The position numbers and the translations under genes were made by a program. From Luteimonas wenzhouensis (GTDB lineage Bacteria > Pseudomonadota > Gammaproteobacteria > Xanthomonadales > Xanthomonadaceae), in assembly GCF_007859305.1 (NCBI RefSeq), contig NZ_VOHE01000004.1, positions 23,132 through 87,131 of the forward strand: a stretch of DNA of 64,000 nucleotides, read 5' to 3'. The first letter of the stretch is position 1. Each line of letters begins with the position of its first letter. Under the pieces are notes generated by a model that worked only from the letters and a program-made list of their open reading frames with translations, was not told the origin of the DNA and searched no databases. This document shows, in pieces, positions 54,670 through 64,000 of this stretch.

Positions 54670-57600
54670 TCAGCCGATCGCCTGCAGCTGCTGGTGCAGC
54701 AGCTCGTCCAGCGCCTGCGCCGGCGTGGGCGGGGGCACGAGCTCCAGCGGCGACCACCCACCCGGTCCCGCCATCCCCGCGGCCCGCAGCGCACCACCGT
54801 CCAGGCCGGCAGCGTCGTCGAGCATGGCGCTGGACACGTGCAGGGTGGCCCCTTCGCCGGAGCTGAAGATGGTGTAGTCGCCGGTGGTTCCGCCCAGGGT
54901 CCAGCCGTCGCCCAGCGTCACCGAGTCCTCGGCGGTGCCGGTGATGACCAGGGTGCCCTCGACGCCCAGGATCTGGCGCGCCTGCTCGGGGGTCAGTTCT
55001 TCGATGCTGTTCGCGCCCGGCACGGTCAGGTCCAGCTCCTCGATGCTGTCCAGGCTCAGGGCCAGTTCCGCGCCGGTCAGGTCCTGGCCGGCGGCCAGGG
55101 CCACCACGTCGTTGCCGCCGCCGCCATCGATCGTGCCGCCGGTCCAGAAGAACCAGTCGTCGCCGGCGGTGCCGGTCGTGCGCTGGGCCTGCAGGTTGAG
55201 CGTGATCGTGGCGCTGACCGGATCGGAGGGATTGTCCGGATCCGCGCTTTCCACCGTCCAGGCCTGCACGCCGATCTGGATGCCCGCCGTGCCGGCGTCC
55301 TGGTCGCTCAGCTCCGCGTTGATCTGGCGGAAGCCCAGCTGGCCCAACTGCGCCTGGGTGAGCCCGGTGATGGTGTAGGTCCCGCCGGCATCGGCGCTGT
55401 AGCCGACCCCCTCGACGGCGACGCCCCCGATGTAGAACCGGGCCCCCTCGCCCATGCCGGTCAGGCGCACCGTGGTGGTTTCGGTGCTGGCATCGGCCAC
55501 GCCGGCCGCGGCCGCGGCAGGATCGGTCATGGCGGCGTTGAGGTTGAGCGGGATGATGCCGCCCTGGGCGCCGAACGAATGGGTCGGTGCAATGGTCAGG
55601 CCGTTGGCTTCCGGGGTCACGGTCAGGGTGCCCAGCGGCACCTCGAACAGACCGTTGTCCAGCACCGTCTCGCCGGCCTCCACCACCAGCCGCAGGTCCG
55701 CCACCGTGCCGCTCCAGTGCGGCGGCGGCAGCACGGTGACCGTATTGGCCGGCGTGATCGGTCCGTTGGCCAGCACCCACGTACCGGCGCTGGCGTTCGT
55801 GGCCAGGACGCCGTCGACGAACACCAGGAAGCCGCTGGGGACCCCGGCCAGCATGACTCCGGTGACCGATTCGCTGCCGTCGTCGTCCACCAGGCGGGTG
55901 TCGATCGCCGGCAGCTCCACGCCATCGGCCGCGGAGCTGCCGGCCGGTTCGGTGCCGCTGGCCAGCGTCGCGCCGGGCAGGGCTCCGTCCAGGGTCACGG
56001 TCACGCCGTTGTTGACGATCTCCACCGTGGCGGTGCCGTCCGCGCTGCCGCGCACCGGGGTGGCGTCGGGGGCGTTCTGCTCGACGCTGTCGACGTACGC
56101 CCTGAAGGTGACGTCGCCCGGATGGGTGCCGGCCGGCGGCGTGTACTCCAGTTCCACCGGCGTGTCGGCGACCACCGGCACCGCGTAGTGGCCCGCATGC
56201 GGGCCGGAGTCGATCAGGGCCAGCACCGTGCCGTCGGACAGCGCCAGGGTGCCGCCGGCGTTGTCGCCCGCGGCATCGACCTGAACGTACAGCATGCCGT
56301 CGACGATGTCCCAGAACCCGTCGTCGGCCGGGTTGCTCACGGTGATGGTGACCGGGATGCTGGTGCCGGCCGTCGGGTCTTCGGCCAGGTCGTCGGCCAC
56401 GATGGTGATCGTGGCCGGGTCGCTGACCGGCCGCACCGGGACGACCAGGATGTCGCTGGGAATGGCGTCGGACTCGCTCCGGCCGCCGGCCGAGGCACGC
56501 AGCAGGGCATTGAAACTGAAGTCGCCCGGTGCGTTGTTCTCGTTGCTGTCCGCAGGCGGCGTCAGCACGATGCTGGCGAGGAACGCGTCCAGCGCCAGCT
56601 GGGCATCCCCGCCCGGCGGCACCACCAGGGTCGCGGTCCAGGTGGGCGTGCCGTTGACACTGGTCAGCACCATGCCGGTGACCGTGGTGCCCGGCGGCAC
56701 GTCGGTCAGGCTGACGGTGAAGGTGTTGTTCGCGCCCGCATCGCGCACGTTCACCACGGCGTCGATCGCGTCCGACAGCTGCAGGCTGCCGTCCTCGTCC
56801 ACCCCGGTCGGCGTGAACGCCCAAGTCACGATCTCGGCCGGCTCCGGCGCGGGTTCGCCGCCGAACACCGTCGTCAGCGTCCACGTGGTCCGCTCTTCCT
56901 TGCGGTCGGCATCGGCCAGCGCGTACGGCACCTGGTCGCCGCGGTCCTTGACCTGCACGACCATGGTGATCTGGTGCGCGTCCAGCTCACCGGCCTCGCC
57001 GGAGACGAAGAACTGCACGGGCGCAACGCCGCCGCCGGCACCCAGCGGCTCTTCGCGCACAAGCAGCCACGTGCCGGCGCCGGTCTGCTCGCCGCCGACC
57101 ACGGTGACGCCCTCGGGCACGTCCTCGATGATGATGCGCACCACGTGCTCGCTGCCATCGGTGTCGTCCGAGGCCACGGCCAGGTTGACGCTGATGGTGG
57201 AACCCACGTCCGACACGGTCAGGTCGGTGGTGCCGGTCACCGGCGTGCCATCGACCAGGAAACCGCCGATGCCCAGAGTGACGTCGTCCGTCACCGCCTG
57301 CGCGGTGATGGTGAAGGTCCCCGGCTTGCGCACCACGTCGGGGTCGCCCGAGGGCTGGCTGCCGTAGTGGTCGTCGATCACCTCGTACAGGAATTCGAAC
57401 GTGCCCAGTTCGCCGTCCAGATGCGCGCCGCCCTGCACCTCCAGCGCGTCGACGTCGCCCGCTGCGATGCGCACGTACGCCACGCCTTCGATATCGACCG
57501 TCGGCATGCCGGCCAGCGGCGTCCCGCCGAGGTACAGGGTGTAGGGGTCGCCCGGATCGCCGCCGACCTGGTCGGCCCGGATCCAGACGTCGCCCAGGCG

Positions 57601-60600
57601 TTCGTCGGTATCGTCGTTCTGGTGGCTGATGACCAGGCCCAGCGGAGCACGCACGTCCTCCAGCAGGCTGGCGTTGCCGTCGTTGGCGATGCCGTCCGCC
57701 GACGGCGTGACCCGGAAGCCGATGTCCACCGGCGGCATGGTCAGCGTGCTGCCGCCCGCCTGTTCGGTGGTGATGCCCGCCACCTGGAAGGTCACTTCGC
57801 CGCTGAAGTTGGCCGGCGCGCGGATCTGCGCATTGGCCAGCTGGCTCAGCGACAGCGACCATTCGCGCGCCTCGCCGGTCGCGCCGCTGTTGAGCGGCGA
57901 GGCGCCGGCGAGCGTGAAGCCCGGCGGCAGGCCGGTCAGCAGCAGCGAGACCACCTCGGACCCGTCGCCGTCGACCGGGACCGGAACCTGGACCAGGTCC
58001 GTCAGGTCGATCCGGCCGCCGCTGTCGAGATCCGCCTCGGAGTAGGCGGGAAGCTCGCCGCCCTGGAGGATCTGGACGATGTCGACCTCATCGGCCACGC
58101 CGATGACCTGGACGTTGATGTTCCGGGTCACCTGCGTTCCGTCGCTTGCGCCATCGACCGAGTGCGCGCTCACGGACAGCGGCATGTTGCCGCTCCAGTG
58201 CTCCGGCGGCTCGATCGCGACCGTGCCCGCGTTGGCACCGTTGTAGTCCGCGATCGTCAGGCTGGTATTGCCCGCGGTCGCCGTGAACGTCGCGCCGCTG
58301 CCGTAGTGGATCGTGGCGCCGACCGGAATATCGTCGATCGTGACGGTGACCGTCTCGGACGGATCCATGCTGGTCGCCACGATGTTCAGCGGGATCAGCG
58401 TGTCCTCGTCGCCCAGCACGCTGTTGACGCGCAGGGTGACGTCGTCGGCGACGGCGTCGATGACGATGCCCTCCAGGTACACCGGGCCCGAGGTGGCCGT
58501 GACCGGATCGGTGCCGCCGTCATCGTCGAAGTCTTCGGTCAGGGCCTGGACCTGGATCCGGAAGGTGCCGGAAACGTTCTCCGGCGGCAGGAATTCCACG
58601 CTCGAGAGGAACTCGACGGGGATGCGGACCGCAGCCCCGTTGGAGACCAGCGTCTGCACGTCGCCGTTGCCGTCGGTGTAGCGGAAGGCGGCGCCGGCCA
58701 TGCTCTCGCCCGGCGGCATCGGGCCGTCCAGCATCGGGGTCAGCAGGGCGTAGGTGCTCTCGCGGCCACCGGATGCGGTGTCCTCGTTGTTCCAGCCGGC
58801 CGCAAGGTCGAAGCCGTCGGCATTGAGCGCGAACCACTGGTCTTCCAGCCCGATCGCGGTCGTATAGGTGAAGCCGGGGGTCATGGACAGGTCGGGCTGG
58901 CCGTTGCCGTCGCTGTCGCCGCCGATGACCTCGGCCACCGGAGTCACGGTGATGGTCAGCTCGCGCGGTGCGCTCGTCCCGTCGCTCACCACCTCGACGC
59001 CGCCGACCGTCGCGGTATCGCGGGTGTCGACCACCAGGTTCCCGAGCACCAGGTCGGCGCTGCTGTGCGCAGGCGGCGTGATCGTGATGGACGACAGCAG
59101 GCCCTGGATGCCGCTGCCCGCCGGATCGCCGGTGATGGTGATCGTGGTGCCGGCTGCCGAGATGGCCAAGCCGGCCGGGATCGTGACCGTCCAGTCGCCA
59201 TTCGGCCCCGACCAGGTCATCCCGTCCGCGGTGGCCGCAAAGCCGGCCGGAAGGGTGAACTGCACCCCGGTGATGATTTCCTGTCCTCCATCGCCCGGAT
59301 CGCCGCTGGTATCGGTCAGGCCGATCCCGGACAGGAAGGCGATGGCGGTGTCTTCGGGCGCCGCGGGCGGGTCCTGGACCTGGACGTCGTTGGCCACCGG
59401 ATCGACGCGCAGGTTGAGCGTCACGGTATCGCTGAGCGCTGCGCCATCCGCTGGACCATCGCTGTCCATGTCCTGGACGTGCAGCGTGATCTGGATGCCG
59501 TCGATGTCGCCGGAAAAGTGCGGCGGCAGGACCATGTTGATGGCCGGCAGGCCGGTGGCGCTGGTGGCCAGGTCCGGCGCCTCCACCGTCACGGACTGCG
59601 CGGTCGAGGTGATCTCGACGCCGTTGACGACCGCGCCGACCGGAAGGCCGGTGAGCGTGAACCAGTGGTTCTGGCTTCCGTCGAGGTCGAAGCCCGGGTT
59701 GCCGTCGCCTGTTCCTTGGCCCAGCACCACGGACAGGTAGCTGGCCAGGTCGATGGTGCTGTCCTCGTCCACCGCCGGTGCGGTGTACGGACCGTCGCCG
59801 CCACCGATCCTCAGATCGGCCGGGTCGGTGACCGCCTGCACGTTGACGGTGACCGTCTGCGTGGCCTCGGCACCGTCGATGCCGGGCAGCCTGGCGCCGG
59901 CGCTGTCGACCTCGTAGCTGGCGACCTCGACCGTGACCGTGAAGTTCTCATGGCTTTCGGCCGCCGGGCGCGCCTGGATCGACTCGTACTCGGCCTGGGT
60001 CAGGTAATGGACGCCGGGCGTGCCCGGTGCCGGCACCAGGCCGGCATCGCCGGTCACGTGCAGGGCACTGGGCGCGGTGTCGCCGCTGCTGTCGACGATC
60101 ACGATGGTCAGCGTCCCGTCCGCCGCGCGCGCCAGCTCCGTTTCGGTGCCGCCGATGGTGGCGAGCAGGGCCGCCCCGGCGGCGCCGGCGCCGCCGGGCG
60201 TCAGCACGATCGCACCCAGCCGCTCGGGGTGGTCGCCGCCTGCGCCGGCGTTCTGGTCGGTGCCGTCGGTGACGACCGGGATGGTCAGGCCCAGCGCGCC
60301 CTGGCCATCCTCGTTGATGGTGATGGAGGCGTCGGCCGCCAGCGTGGGCGCATCGGCGACGGGGGTGACGTCGACCGTGACGTCGATGGTCCGCACGTCG
60401 CTGCCGACCGTGGTGGTGTAGCTGAAGCTGTCGCCGCCGCCATCGTTGCTGTAGTGCTCGGCGGGCGTGTAGGTGATGCTGCCGTCGGCGTTGACGGTGA
60501 CCGCGCCGTGGAAGTCCCGGGGGCCGGCGTGGTCGGCCGGATACGTGTAGGTGACGCTGCCATCGCCGTTGGTCACGCTTTCCAGGGTCGCACCGCCCTG

Positions 60601-63600
60601 CACAGTGATCACCGTGTTGGCGGCCGTCGCGTCGGCGCTGGTGTTGAATGTCGTGGAGCCGTCCTCCACGACCTCGATGGTCCTGCTGCTGCCCGACACG
60701 TCGTTGTCGTCGTGCACGACCACGGTGAAGCCCTGGGGGGTCGTGTCGCCGTCGCGGTCGGTGACCTGCAGGCCGGTGAAGCCCAGCTCCAGCGTGTCGT
60801 CGCCTGTCGCATGGTCCAGCGGCCTGAGCAGGGTGAACTGGTAGCTGGCGGTGCCTGCCGCGGGATCCACGGCCAGGGTGACGGTGAAGACGCGGTTGGC
60901 CGCCACGTCCGGATCGGTCCCTACCAGATGGGCCACGAGGGTGCGATCGCCGTCGGCGAAGGCGTACCCGAGGCTCGTACCGCCCGAGGTCAGGCTCGGC
61001 AGGCCCGCGATGCTGGCAGCCGTGAAGACCACGGTGCCGGCGCCGTCGGCGCCGAAGTCCACGTTCAGGGGCACGTTGCCGGTCGTGATGGCGGTCGTGC
61101 CCGCCTGGCTGCCGCTGGGCAGGCCGGATTCGTAGACGGCGGTGTCCGCGACCGCCGTCACCGCGGGACCGTCGTCGTGGAACACGAAGCTGCCGCCGAT
61201 GTCTGCGGTCGCGCTGGCGCTGTCGCCATCGCCGTCGGTGACGGTGGCGCGCAGCACCACCGAGCCGGCCGGAAGCGACACGGAATCGTCCGGATTGCCG
61301 GTGTCGGCGTGGGACACGGCGCGGTGCTGGACCAGCTGCACCTGGCCGTCGGCGTCCACGCTGATGGTGAACACGTGGTGGTTGCCGACGGTCGAACGTC
61401 CCTCGAGGTTGCCGGTGGCCGCATCGAACGACAGCGCGATCGCGCTGCCGGTCGCCACGTCCGTCAGCCCGGTCGGCGTGGCGCCGGCTTCCAGGGTGTA
61501 GACCAGCGCGTCGGTGGACGCCGCGCCGTCGGCGCCGTACACCGGCGCGTCGAACAGGCCCGAGAAGTCGACCAGGGCCGAGGCGACCCCCAGCGTGGTC
61601 TCGTCCACCACGACCTGGCCGGGCGTGGCCGCGGTGGCTTCGATCTGCGGCACGTCGTCGACGATGGTGATGGTCACGGTGTTGGTCACCGTGTTGCCGT
61701 TGGCGTCCACCGCGGTGTAGCTGAAGCTGTCGGTCTCGTCGACGCCGCCGACGTCGGTGGTCGCGCTGTTCAGCGTATAGGTGTAGGTGCCGTCGGTCGC
61801 GACGCTCCAGGTGCCGAGCGCGGTCGTGCCGCTCTGGTCCGCCTGCACCGTCCAGCCGGACTGCAGGTCCAGGCTTCCGGTCGCGGTCTCGCGCCCGCTG
61901 GCCGCGTCGCTGCCCGTGGCGAGGCCGGCCTCGTCCACGCTGGTGGTGGTGTCGGTCGGCGTACCGGTCACGTCCGCCACGTCGATGGTCAGCGTCGCGG
62001 TGGTCTCGTCGCCGTCGGCGTCGCGCACCGTATAGGTGAACACGTCCTGGGCATCGGCGGTGATCGCGTTCGCCGTGGACACGTAGGTGTAGCTGCCGTC
62101 GGCGAACAGGGTCAGCGTGCCGTAGGTGCCGGTGATGGCGGTGCCCACGCCGGAGTCGGGTGCGCTGCCCGGCGTGCCCGCGGCCACGCCCACCACGCCG
62201 CCGCCGGAGGCCCAGCCATCCGCACCGGCAGCGTCGTTGGACAGCACGCCGGCCGCGGCATCCACCGACAGCGTCGCGCCTTCGGTGACGCTGCCGCCGT
62301 CGTCGGCAGCCTCGGGCGCGTCGTCGGCGATGGTGATGACCACGGTCTGGGTGACGGTGTGGGTGCCGTCGGTGATGGCGTAGGTGAAGCTGTTGCTTTC
62401 GTCGACGCCGTCGACGTCGTCGGTGCGGCTGGTCAGCGTGAAATCGTAGGTGCCGTCCGCGCGCACCACCCAGGTGCCGTTGGCGGTGCTGCCGGAGTCG
62501 GCGACGGCCGTCCAGCCGGCCGGAATGTTCAGGCTGCCGCCGGCGATGGCGTGGCCGGCGCCCGGCGTGGTGCCGCCGGCCAGGCCGGACTCGTCCACGC
62601 TGCCGCTGGTCAGGCTGGCGGGAAGCACCTGCACGCTGACGCTGGCGGTCTCGTCGACGCCGCCGGAGGTCACGGTGTAGTCGAAGCCTGCGGGGCCGCT
62701 GTAGCCGGGATCCGGGGTGAACGTCAGCCTGCCGTCGGCACCGAGCGTCACGCTGCCGTTGGCCACTGCCACGGTGTCGCCGACGCCGACGGGCGTGCCG
62801 TCGATCGCGGTGATGACGGGGCTGCCTTCGAAGTCGTCGTTGTCCAGCACGTCGATCACCACCGGCTGGTCCTCGCCCGTGGCGGCGGTGTCGCTGGCGA
62901 TGTCGGCCACGGGGTCGACCGTGATGACCAGGTCCGCCGTGTCGCTGCCGCCTTCGCCGTCGCTGACGGTGTAGGTGACGGTCGGTACCGTGCCGTTCCA
63001 GTCGGCGACCGGGGTGAAGGTGTAGCTGCCGTCGCTGTCCATCACCAGCGTGCCCACGCCGGCGATCGTCGCGCTGCCCGGCGTGGTGGCGGTTACCGGG
63101 TAGGTGGTGCCGTCCACGGTGAACTGCGTTACTGCGAGCGGGTCGCCGTCCGGGTCGGTGTCGGCCACGTCGCCCGTGCCGCCGCCGGTCAGTACGTTGC
63201 CGCTGACCGGCGTGTCCTCGTCGGTCGTCGCCGCGTCGTCGTTGGCCACCGGGGCCGGGTTGGTCACCGTCCAGGTGAAGGTCTGCGTCGCGGTCGCGCC
63301 GTCGGGGTCGGTCGCGATCAGCGTGACTTCGTAGACGCCGTCACCGTCCGGGCCGCCCTGGCTCGCGGAGGGGTCGATGGTGCCGGTGATCGTGCCGCTG
63401 GCCGGGTCGAAGACCAGGCCCGGGGGCAGGCCGGCGATGCTGTGCGTCAGCGTGTCGCCGTCGATGTCTGCGAACAGGTTCGGCAGGTCGAGCGTGATGT
63501 TGACGCCGGCGTCGGCGTCCTGGCTGGTCTGGTCCAGCGGTGCAGCGGGCGTGAGCGCTGCCGGGGGGTCGTTGACCGGATCGACGGTGATCGTGACGGT

Positions 63601-64000
63601 GGCGGTGTCGACGTCGCCGTCGGCGTCGCGCACGGTGTAGGGGAAGCTGACCGTGCCGTGGTAGTCGGCATCGGGCGCGAAGCGCATGCTGCCGTCGGCG
63701 GCGATTTCCACGGTGCCGTTGGCCACGGCGATGCTCTGCGCACCGCCCGACACCGGCACCCCGTTGATGCTGCTGATCGCCAGGCCGCCGTCGGGCGCGG
63801 CGTCGTTGCCCAGCAGGTCGAGGGCGACGGTGGTGTCCTCGTTGGTGGTGTAGGCGTCGTCGTTGGCGGTGACCGGATCGTTCACCGGGGTCACGTCGAT
63901 GGTGACCACGCTGGTGGTGGTGCCGCCGTTGCCGTCGTCGATGGTGACGGTGAACTGGTCGGGGCCGTTGTAGTCCGGATCCGGGGTGTAGGTGTAGGCG
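54670..64000 (-). CDS. giant cadherin/VCBS-type tandem-repeat adhesin, type I secreted (5' end off window)
   Basis: At least 3109 residues are visible; the N-terminus is beyond the right edge. The protein is a chain of Ig-like beta domains of about 90-110 residues of cadherin, VCBS and tandem-95 type: repeated VNDPPV-like linkers, NEDT or DEDTP starts, DGSYTFTPVADWNGT-like middles and VTITV ends. Late repeats diverge strongly. A single RTX-like nonapeptide region (GTAGDDWFFWTGG, then GGGGNDVV) and a C-terminal secretion-signal-like tail end the protein. Asp/Gly-rich loops suggest calcium binding. It is the substrate of the tolC-ABC-HlyD system immediately downstream. It is expected to act on the cell surface in adhesion or biofilm formation. 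Confidence 0.9.
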   Translation of the reverse strand, partial: AYTYTPDPDYNGPDQFTVTIDDGNGGTTTSVVTIDVTPVNDPVTANDDAYTTNEDTTVALDLLGNDAAPDGGLAISSINGVPVSGGAQSIAVANGTVEIAADGSMRFAPDADYHGTVSFPYTVRDADGDVDTATVTITVDPVNDPPAALTPAAPLDQTSQDADAGVNITLDLPNLFADIDGDTLTHSIAGLPPGLVFDPASGTITGTIDPSASQGGPDGDGVYEVTLIATDPDGATATQTFTWTVTNPAPVANDDAATTDEDTPVSGNVLTGGGTGDVADTDPDGDPLAVTQFTVDGTTYPVTATTPGSATIAGVGTLVMDSDGSYTFTPVADWNGTVPTVTYTVSDGEGGSDTADLVITVDPVADIASDTAATGEDQPVVIDVLDNDDFEGSPVITAIDGTPVGVGDTVAVANGSVTLGADGRLTFTPDPGYSGPAGFDYTVTSGGVDETASVSVQVLPASLTSGSVDESGLAGGTTPGAGHAIAGGSLNIPAGWTAVADSGSTANGTWVVRADGTYDFTLTSRTDDVDGVDESNSFTYAITDGTHTVTQTVVITIADDAPEAADDGGSVTEGATLSVDAAAGVLSNDAAGADGWASGGGVVGVAAGTPGSAPDSGVGTAITGTYGTLTLFADGSYTYVSTANAITADAQDVFTYTVRDADGDETTATLTIDVADVTGTPTDTTTSVDEAGLATGSDAASGRETATGSLDLQSGWTVQADQSGTTALGTWSVATDGTYTYTLNSATTDVGGVDETDSFSYTAVDANGNTVTNTVTITIVDDVPQIEATAATPGQVVVDETTLGVASALVDFSGLFDAPVYGADGAASTDALVYTLEAGATPTGLTDVATGSAIALSFDAATGNLEGRSTVGNHHVFTISVDADGQVQLVQHRAVSHADTGNPDDSVSLPAGSVVLRATVTDGDGDSASATADIGGSFVFHDDGPAVTAVADTAVYESGLPSGSQAGTTAITTGNVPLNVDFGADGAGTVVFTAASIAGLPSLTSGGTSLGYAFADGDRTLVAHLVGTDPDVAANRVFTVTLAVDPAAGTASYQFTLLRPLDHATGDDTLELGFTGLQVTDRDGDTTPQGFTVVVHDDNDVSGSSRTIEVVEDGSTTFNTSADATAANTVITVQGGATLESVTNGDGSVTYTYPADHAGPRDFHGAVTVNADGSITYTPAEHYSNDGGGDSFSYTTTVGSDVRTIDVTVDVTPVADAPTLAADASITINEDGQGALGLTIPVVTDGTDQNAGAGGDHPERLGAIVLTPGGAGAAGAALLATIGGTETELARAADGTLTIVIVDSSGDTAPSALHVTGDAGLVPAPGTPGVHYLTQAEYESIQARPAAESHENFTVTVEVASYEVDSAGARLPGIDGAEATQTVTVNVQAVTDPADLRIGGGDGPYTAPAVDEDSTIDLASYLSVVLGQGTGDGNPGFDLDGSQNHWFTLTGLPVGAVVNGVEITSTAQSVTVEAPDLATSATGLPAINMVLPPHFSGDIDGIQITLHVQDMDSDGPADGAALSDTVTLNLRVDPVANDVQVQDPPAAPEDTAIAFLSGIGLTDTSGDPGDGGQEIITGVQFTLPAGFAATADGMTWSGPNGDWTVTIPAGLAISAAGTTITITGDPAGSGIQGLLSSITITPPAHSSADLVLGNLVVDTRDTATVGGVEVVSDGTSAPRELTITVTPVAEVIGGDSDGNGQPDLSMTPGFTYTTAIGLEDQWFALNADGFDLAAGWNNEDTASGGRESTYALLTPMLDGPMPPGESMAGAAFRYTDGNGDVQTLVSNGAAVRIPVEFLSSVEFLPPENVSGTFRIQVQALTEDFDDDGGTDPVTATSGPVYLEGIVIDAVADDVTLRVNSVLGDEDTLIPLNIVATSMDPSETVTVTIDDIPVGATIHYGSGATFTATAGNTSLTIADYNGANAGTVAIEPPEHWSGNMPLSVSAHSVDGASDGTQVTRNINVQVIGVADEVDIVQILQGGELPAYSEADLDSGGRIDLTDLVQVPVPVDGDGSEVVSLLLTGLPPGFTLAGASPLNSGATGEAREWSLSLSQLANAQIRAPANFSGEVTFQVAGITTEQAGGSTLTMPPVDIGFRVTPSADGIANDGNASLLEDVRAPLGLVISHQNDDTDERLGDVWIRADQVGGDPGDPYTLYLGGTPLAGMPTVDIEGVAYVRIAAGDVDALEVQGGAHLDGELGTFEFLYEVIDDHYGSQPSGDPDVVRKPGTFTITAQAVTDDVTLGIGGFLVDGTPVTGTTDLTVSDVGSTISVNLAVASDDTDGSEHVVRIIIEDVPEGVTVVGGEQTGAGTWLLVREEPLGAGGGVAPVQFFVSGEAGELDAHQITMVVQVKDRGDQVPYALADADRKEERTTWTLTTVFGGEPAPEPAEIVTWAFTPTGVDEDGSLQLSDAIDAVVNVRDAGANNTFTVSLTDVPPGTTVTGMVLTSVNGTPTWTATLVVPPGGDAQLALDAFLASIVLTPPADSNENNAPGDFSFNALLRASAGGRSESDAIPSDILVVPVRPVSDPATITIVADDLAEDPTAGTSIPVTITVSNPADDGFWDIVDGMLYVQVDAAGDNAGGTLALSDGTVLALIDSGPHAGHYAVPVVADTPVELEYTPPAGTHPGDVTFRAYVDSVEQNAPDATPVRGSADGTATVEIVNNGVTVTLDGALPGATLASGTEPAGSSAADGVELPAIDTRLVDDDGSESVTGVMLAGVPSGFLVFVDGVLATNASAGTWVLANGPITPANTVTVLPPPHWSGTVADLRLVVEAGETVLDNGLFEVPLGTLTVTPEANGLTIAPTHSFGAQGGIIPLNLNAAMTDPAAAAAGVADASTETTTVRLTGMGEGARFYIGGVAVEGVGYSADAGGTYTITGLTQAQLGQLGFRQINAELSDQDAGTAGIQIGVQAWTVESADPDNPSDPVSATITLNLQAQRTTGTAGDDWFFWTGGTIDGGGGNDVVALAAGQDLTGAELALSLDSIEELDLTVPGANSIEELTPEQARQILGVEGTLVITGTAEDSVTLGDGWTLGGTTGDYTIFSSGEGATLHVSSAMLDDAAGLDGGALRAAGMAGPGGWSPLELVPPPTPAQALDELLHQQLQAIG

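Overview
The window is very GC-rich (about 70%) and gene-dense. It looks like the chromosome of a Xanthomonadaceae/Lysobacteraceae gammaproteobacterium of the Lysobacter, Luteimonas or Xanthomonas type. The evidence is OleABCD proteins whose active-site positions match those I recall for Xanthomonas campestris, GTAG-type REP palindromes like those of Stenotrophomonas and Xanthomonas, TACAAT-like promoter boxes, and the gene complement (ubiJ-ubiB, tamA-tamB, tatABC, glyQ-glyS). No rRNA, tRNA, CRISPR array, prophage or insertion sequence was recognised.

Layout. 1-5.4 kb: an AraC-type regulator running off the left edge, trmL, a short-chain dehydrogenase, a large M16 peptidase and a small lipoprotein. 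5.7-21.3 kb: an olefin (long-chain alkene) biosynthesis cluster split in two. oleA lies at 5.7 kb and oleB-oleC-oleD at 17.1-21.3 kb. Between them sit about 10.4 kb of accessory genes: a Fic-family gene overlapping an MmeI-type restriction-modification enzyme, a SEC-C protein, an SDR, cobA with the 3' remnant of nitrate reductase nasA, and a heme oxygenase-bacteriophytochrome pair. 21.5-26.7 kb: a small membrane protein, ubiJ-ubiB, a PfpI-type protein, an inverted pair of REP elements, a CheX-type protein and a CheY-like receiver. 26.8-36.4 kb: tamB-tamA (outer-membrane assembly), a repeat-rich intergenic region, then glyS-glyQ. 36.4-49.3 kb: a GspE/PilB-type ATPase, tatABC with an RDD protein, a SYLF protein, hemH plus a hydrolase, rdgC, ttcA, fbp and small genes. 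49.5-64 kb: a leftward operon for a giant adhesin (at least 3109 residues, incomplete at the right edge) followed by its own TolC, ABC transporter and HlyD-type adaptor, each overlapping or abutting the next.

How the genes work together. OleA condenses two fatty acyl-CoAs, OleD reduces the product, OleC forms a beta-lactone and OleB decarboxylates it to an alkene. BphO makes biliverdin for BphP. TamA-TamB and the type I secretion operon both serve the cell surface. The Fic-MmeI pair is the most defence-like element.

A caution applies to the first 17 kb. Fic, MmeI and cobA each carry an apparent one- or two-base frameshift, and the heme oxygenase and the AraC-type gene lack a normal start in frame. 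I found no such breaks in the remaining 47 kb. Sequencing error, decay of an accessory region or phase-variable switching are all possible and cannot be separated from sequence alone.
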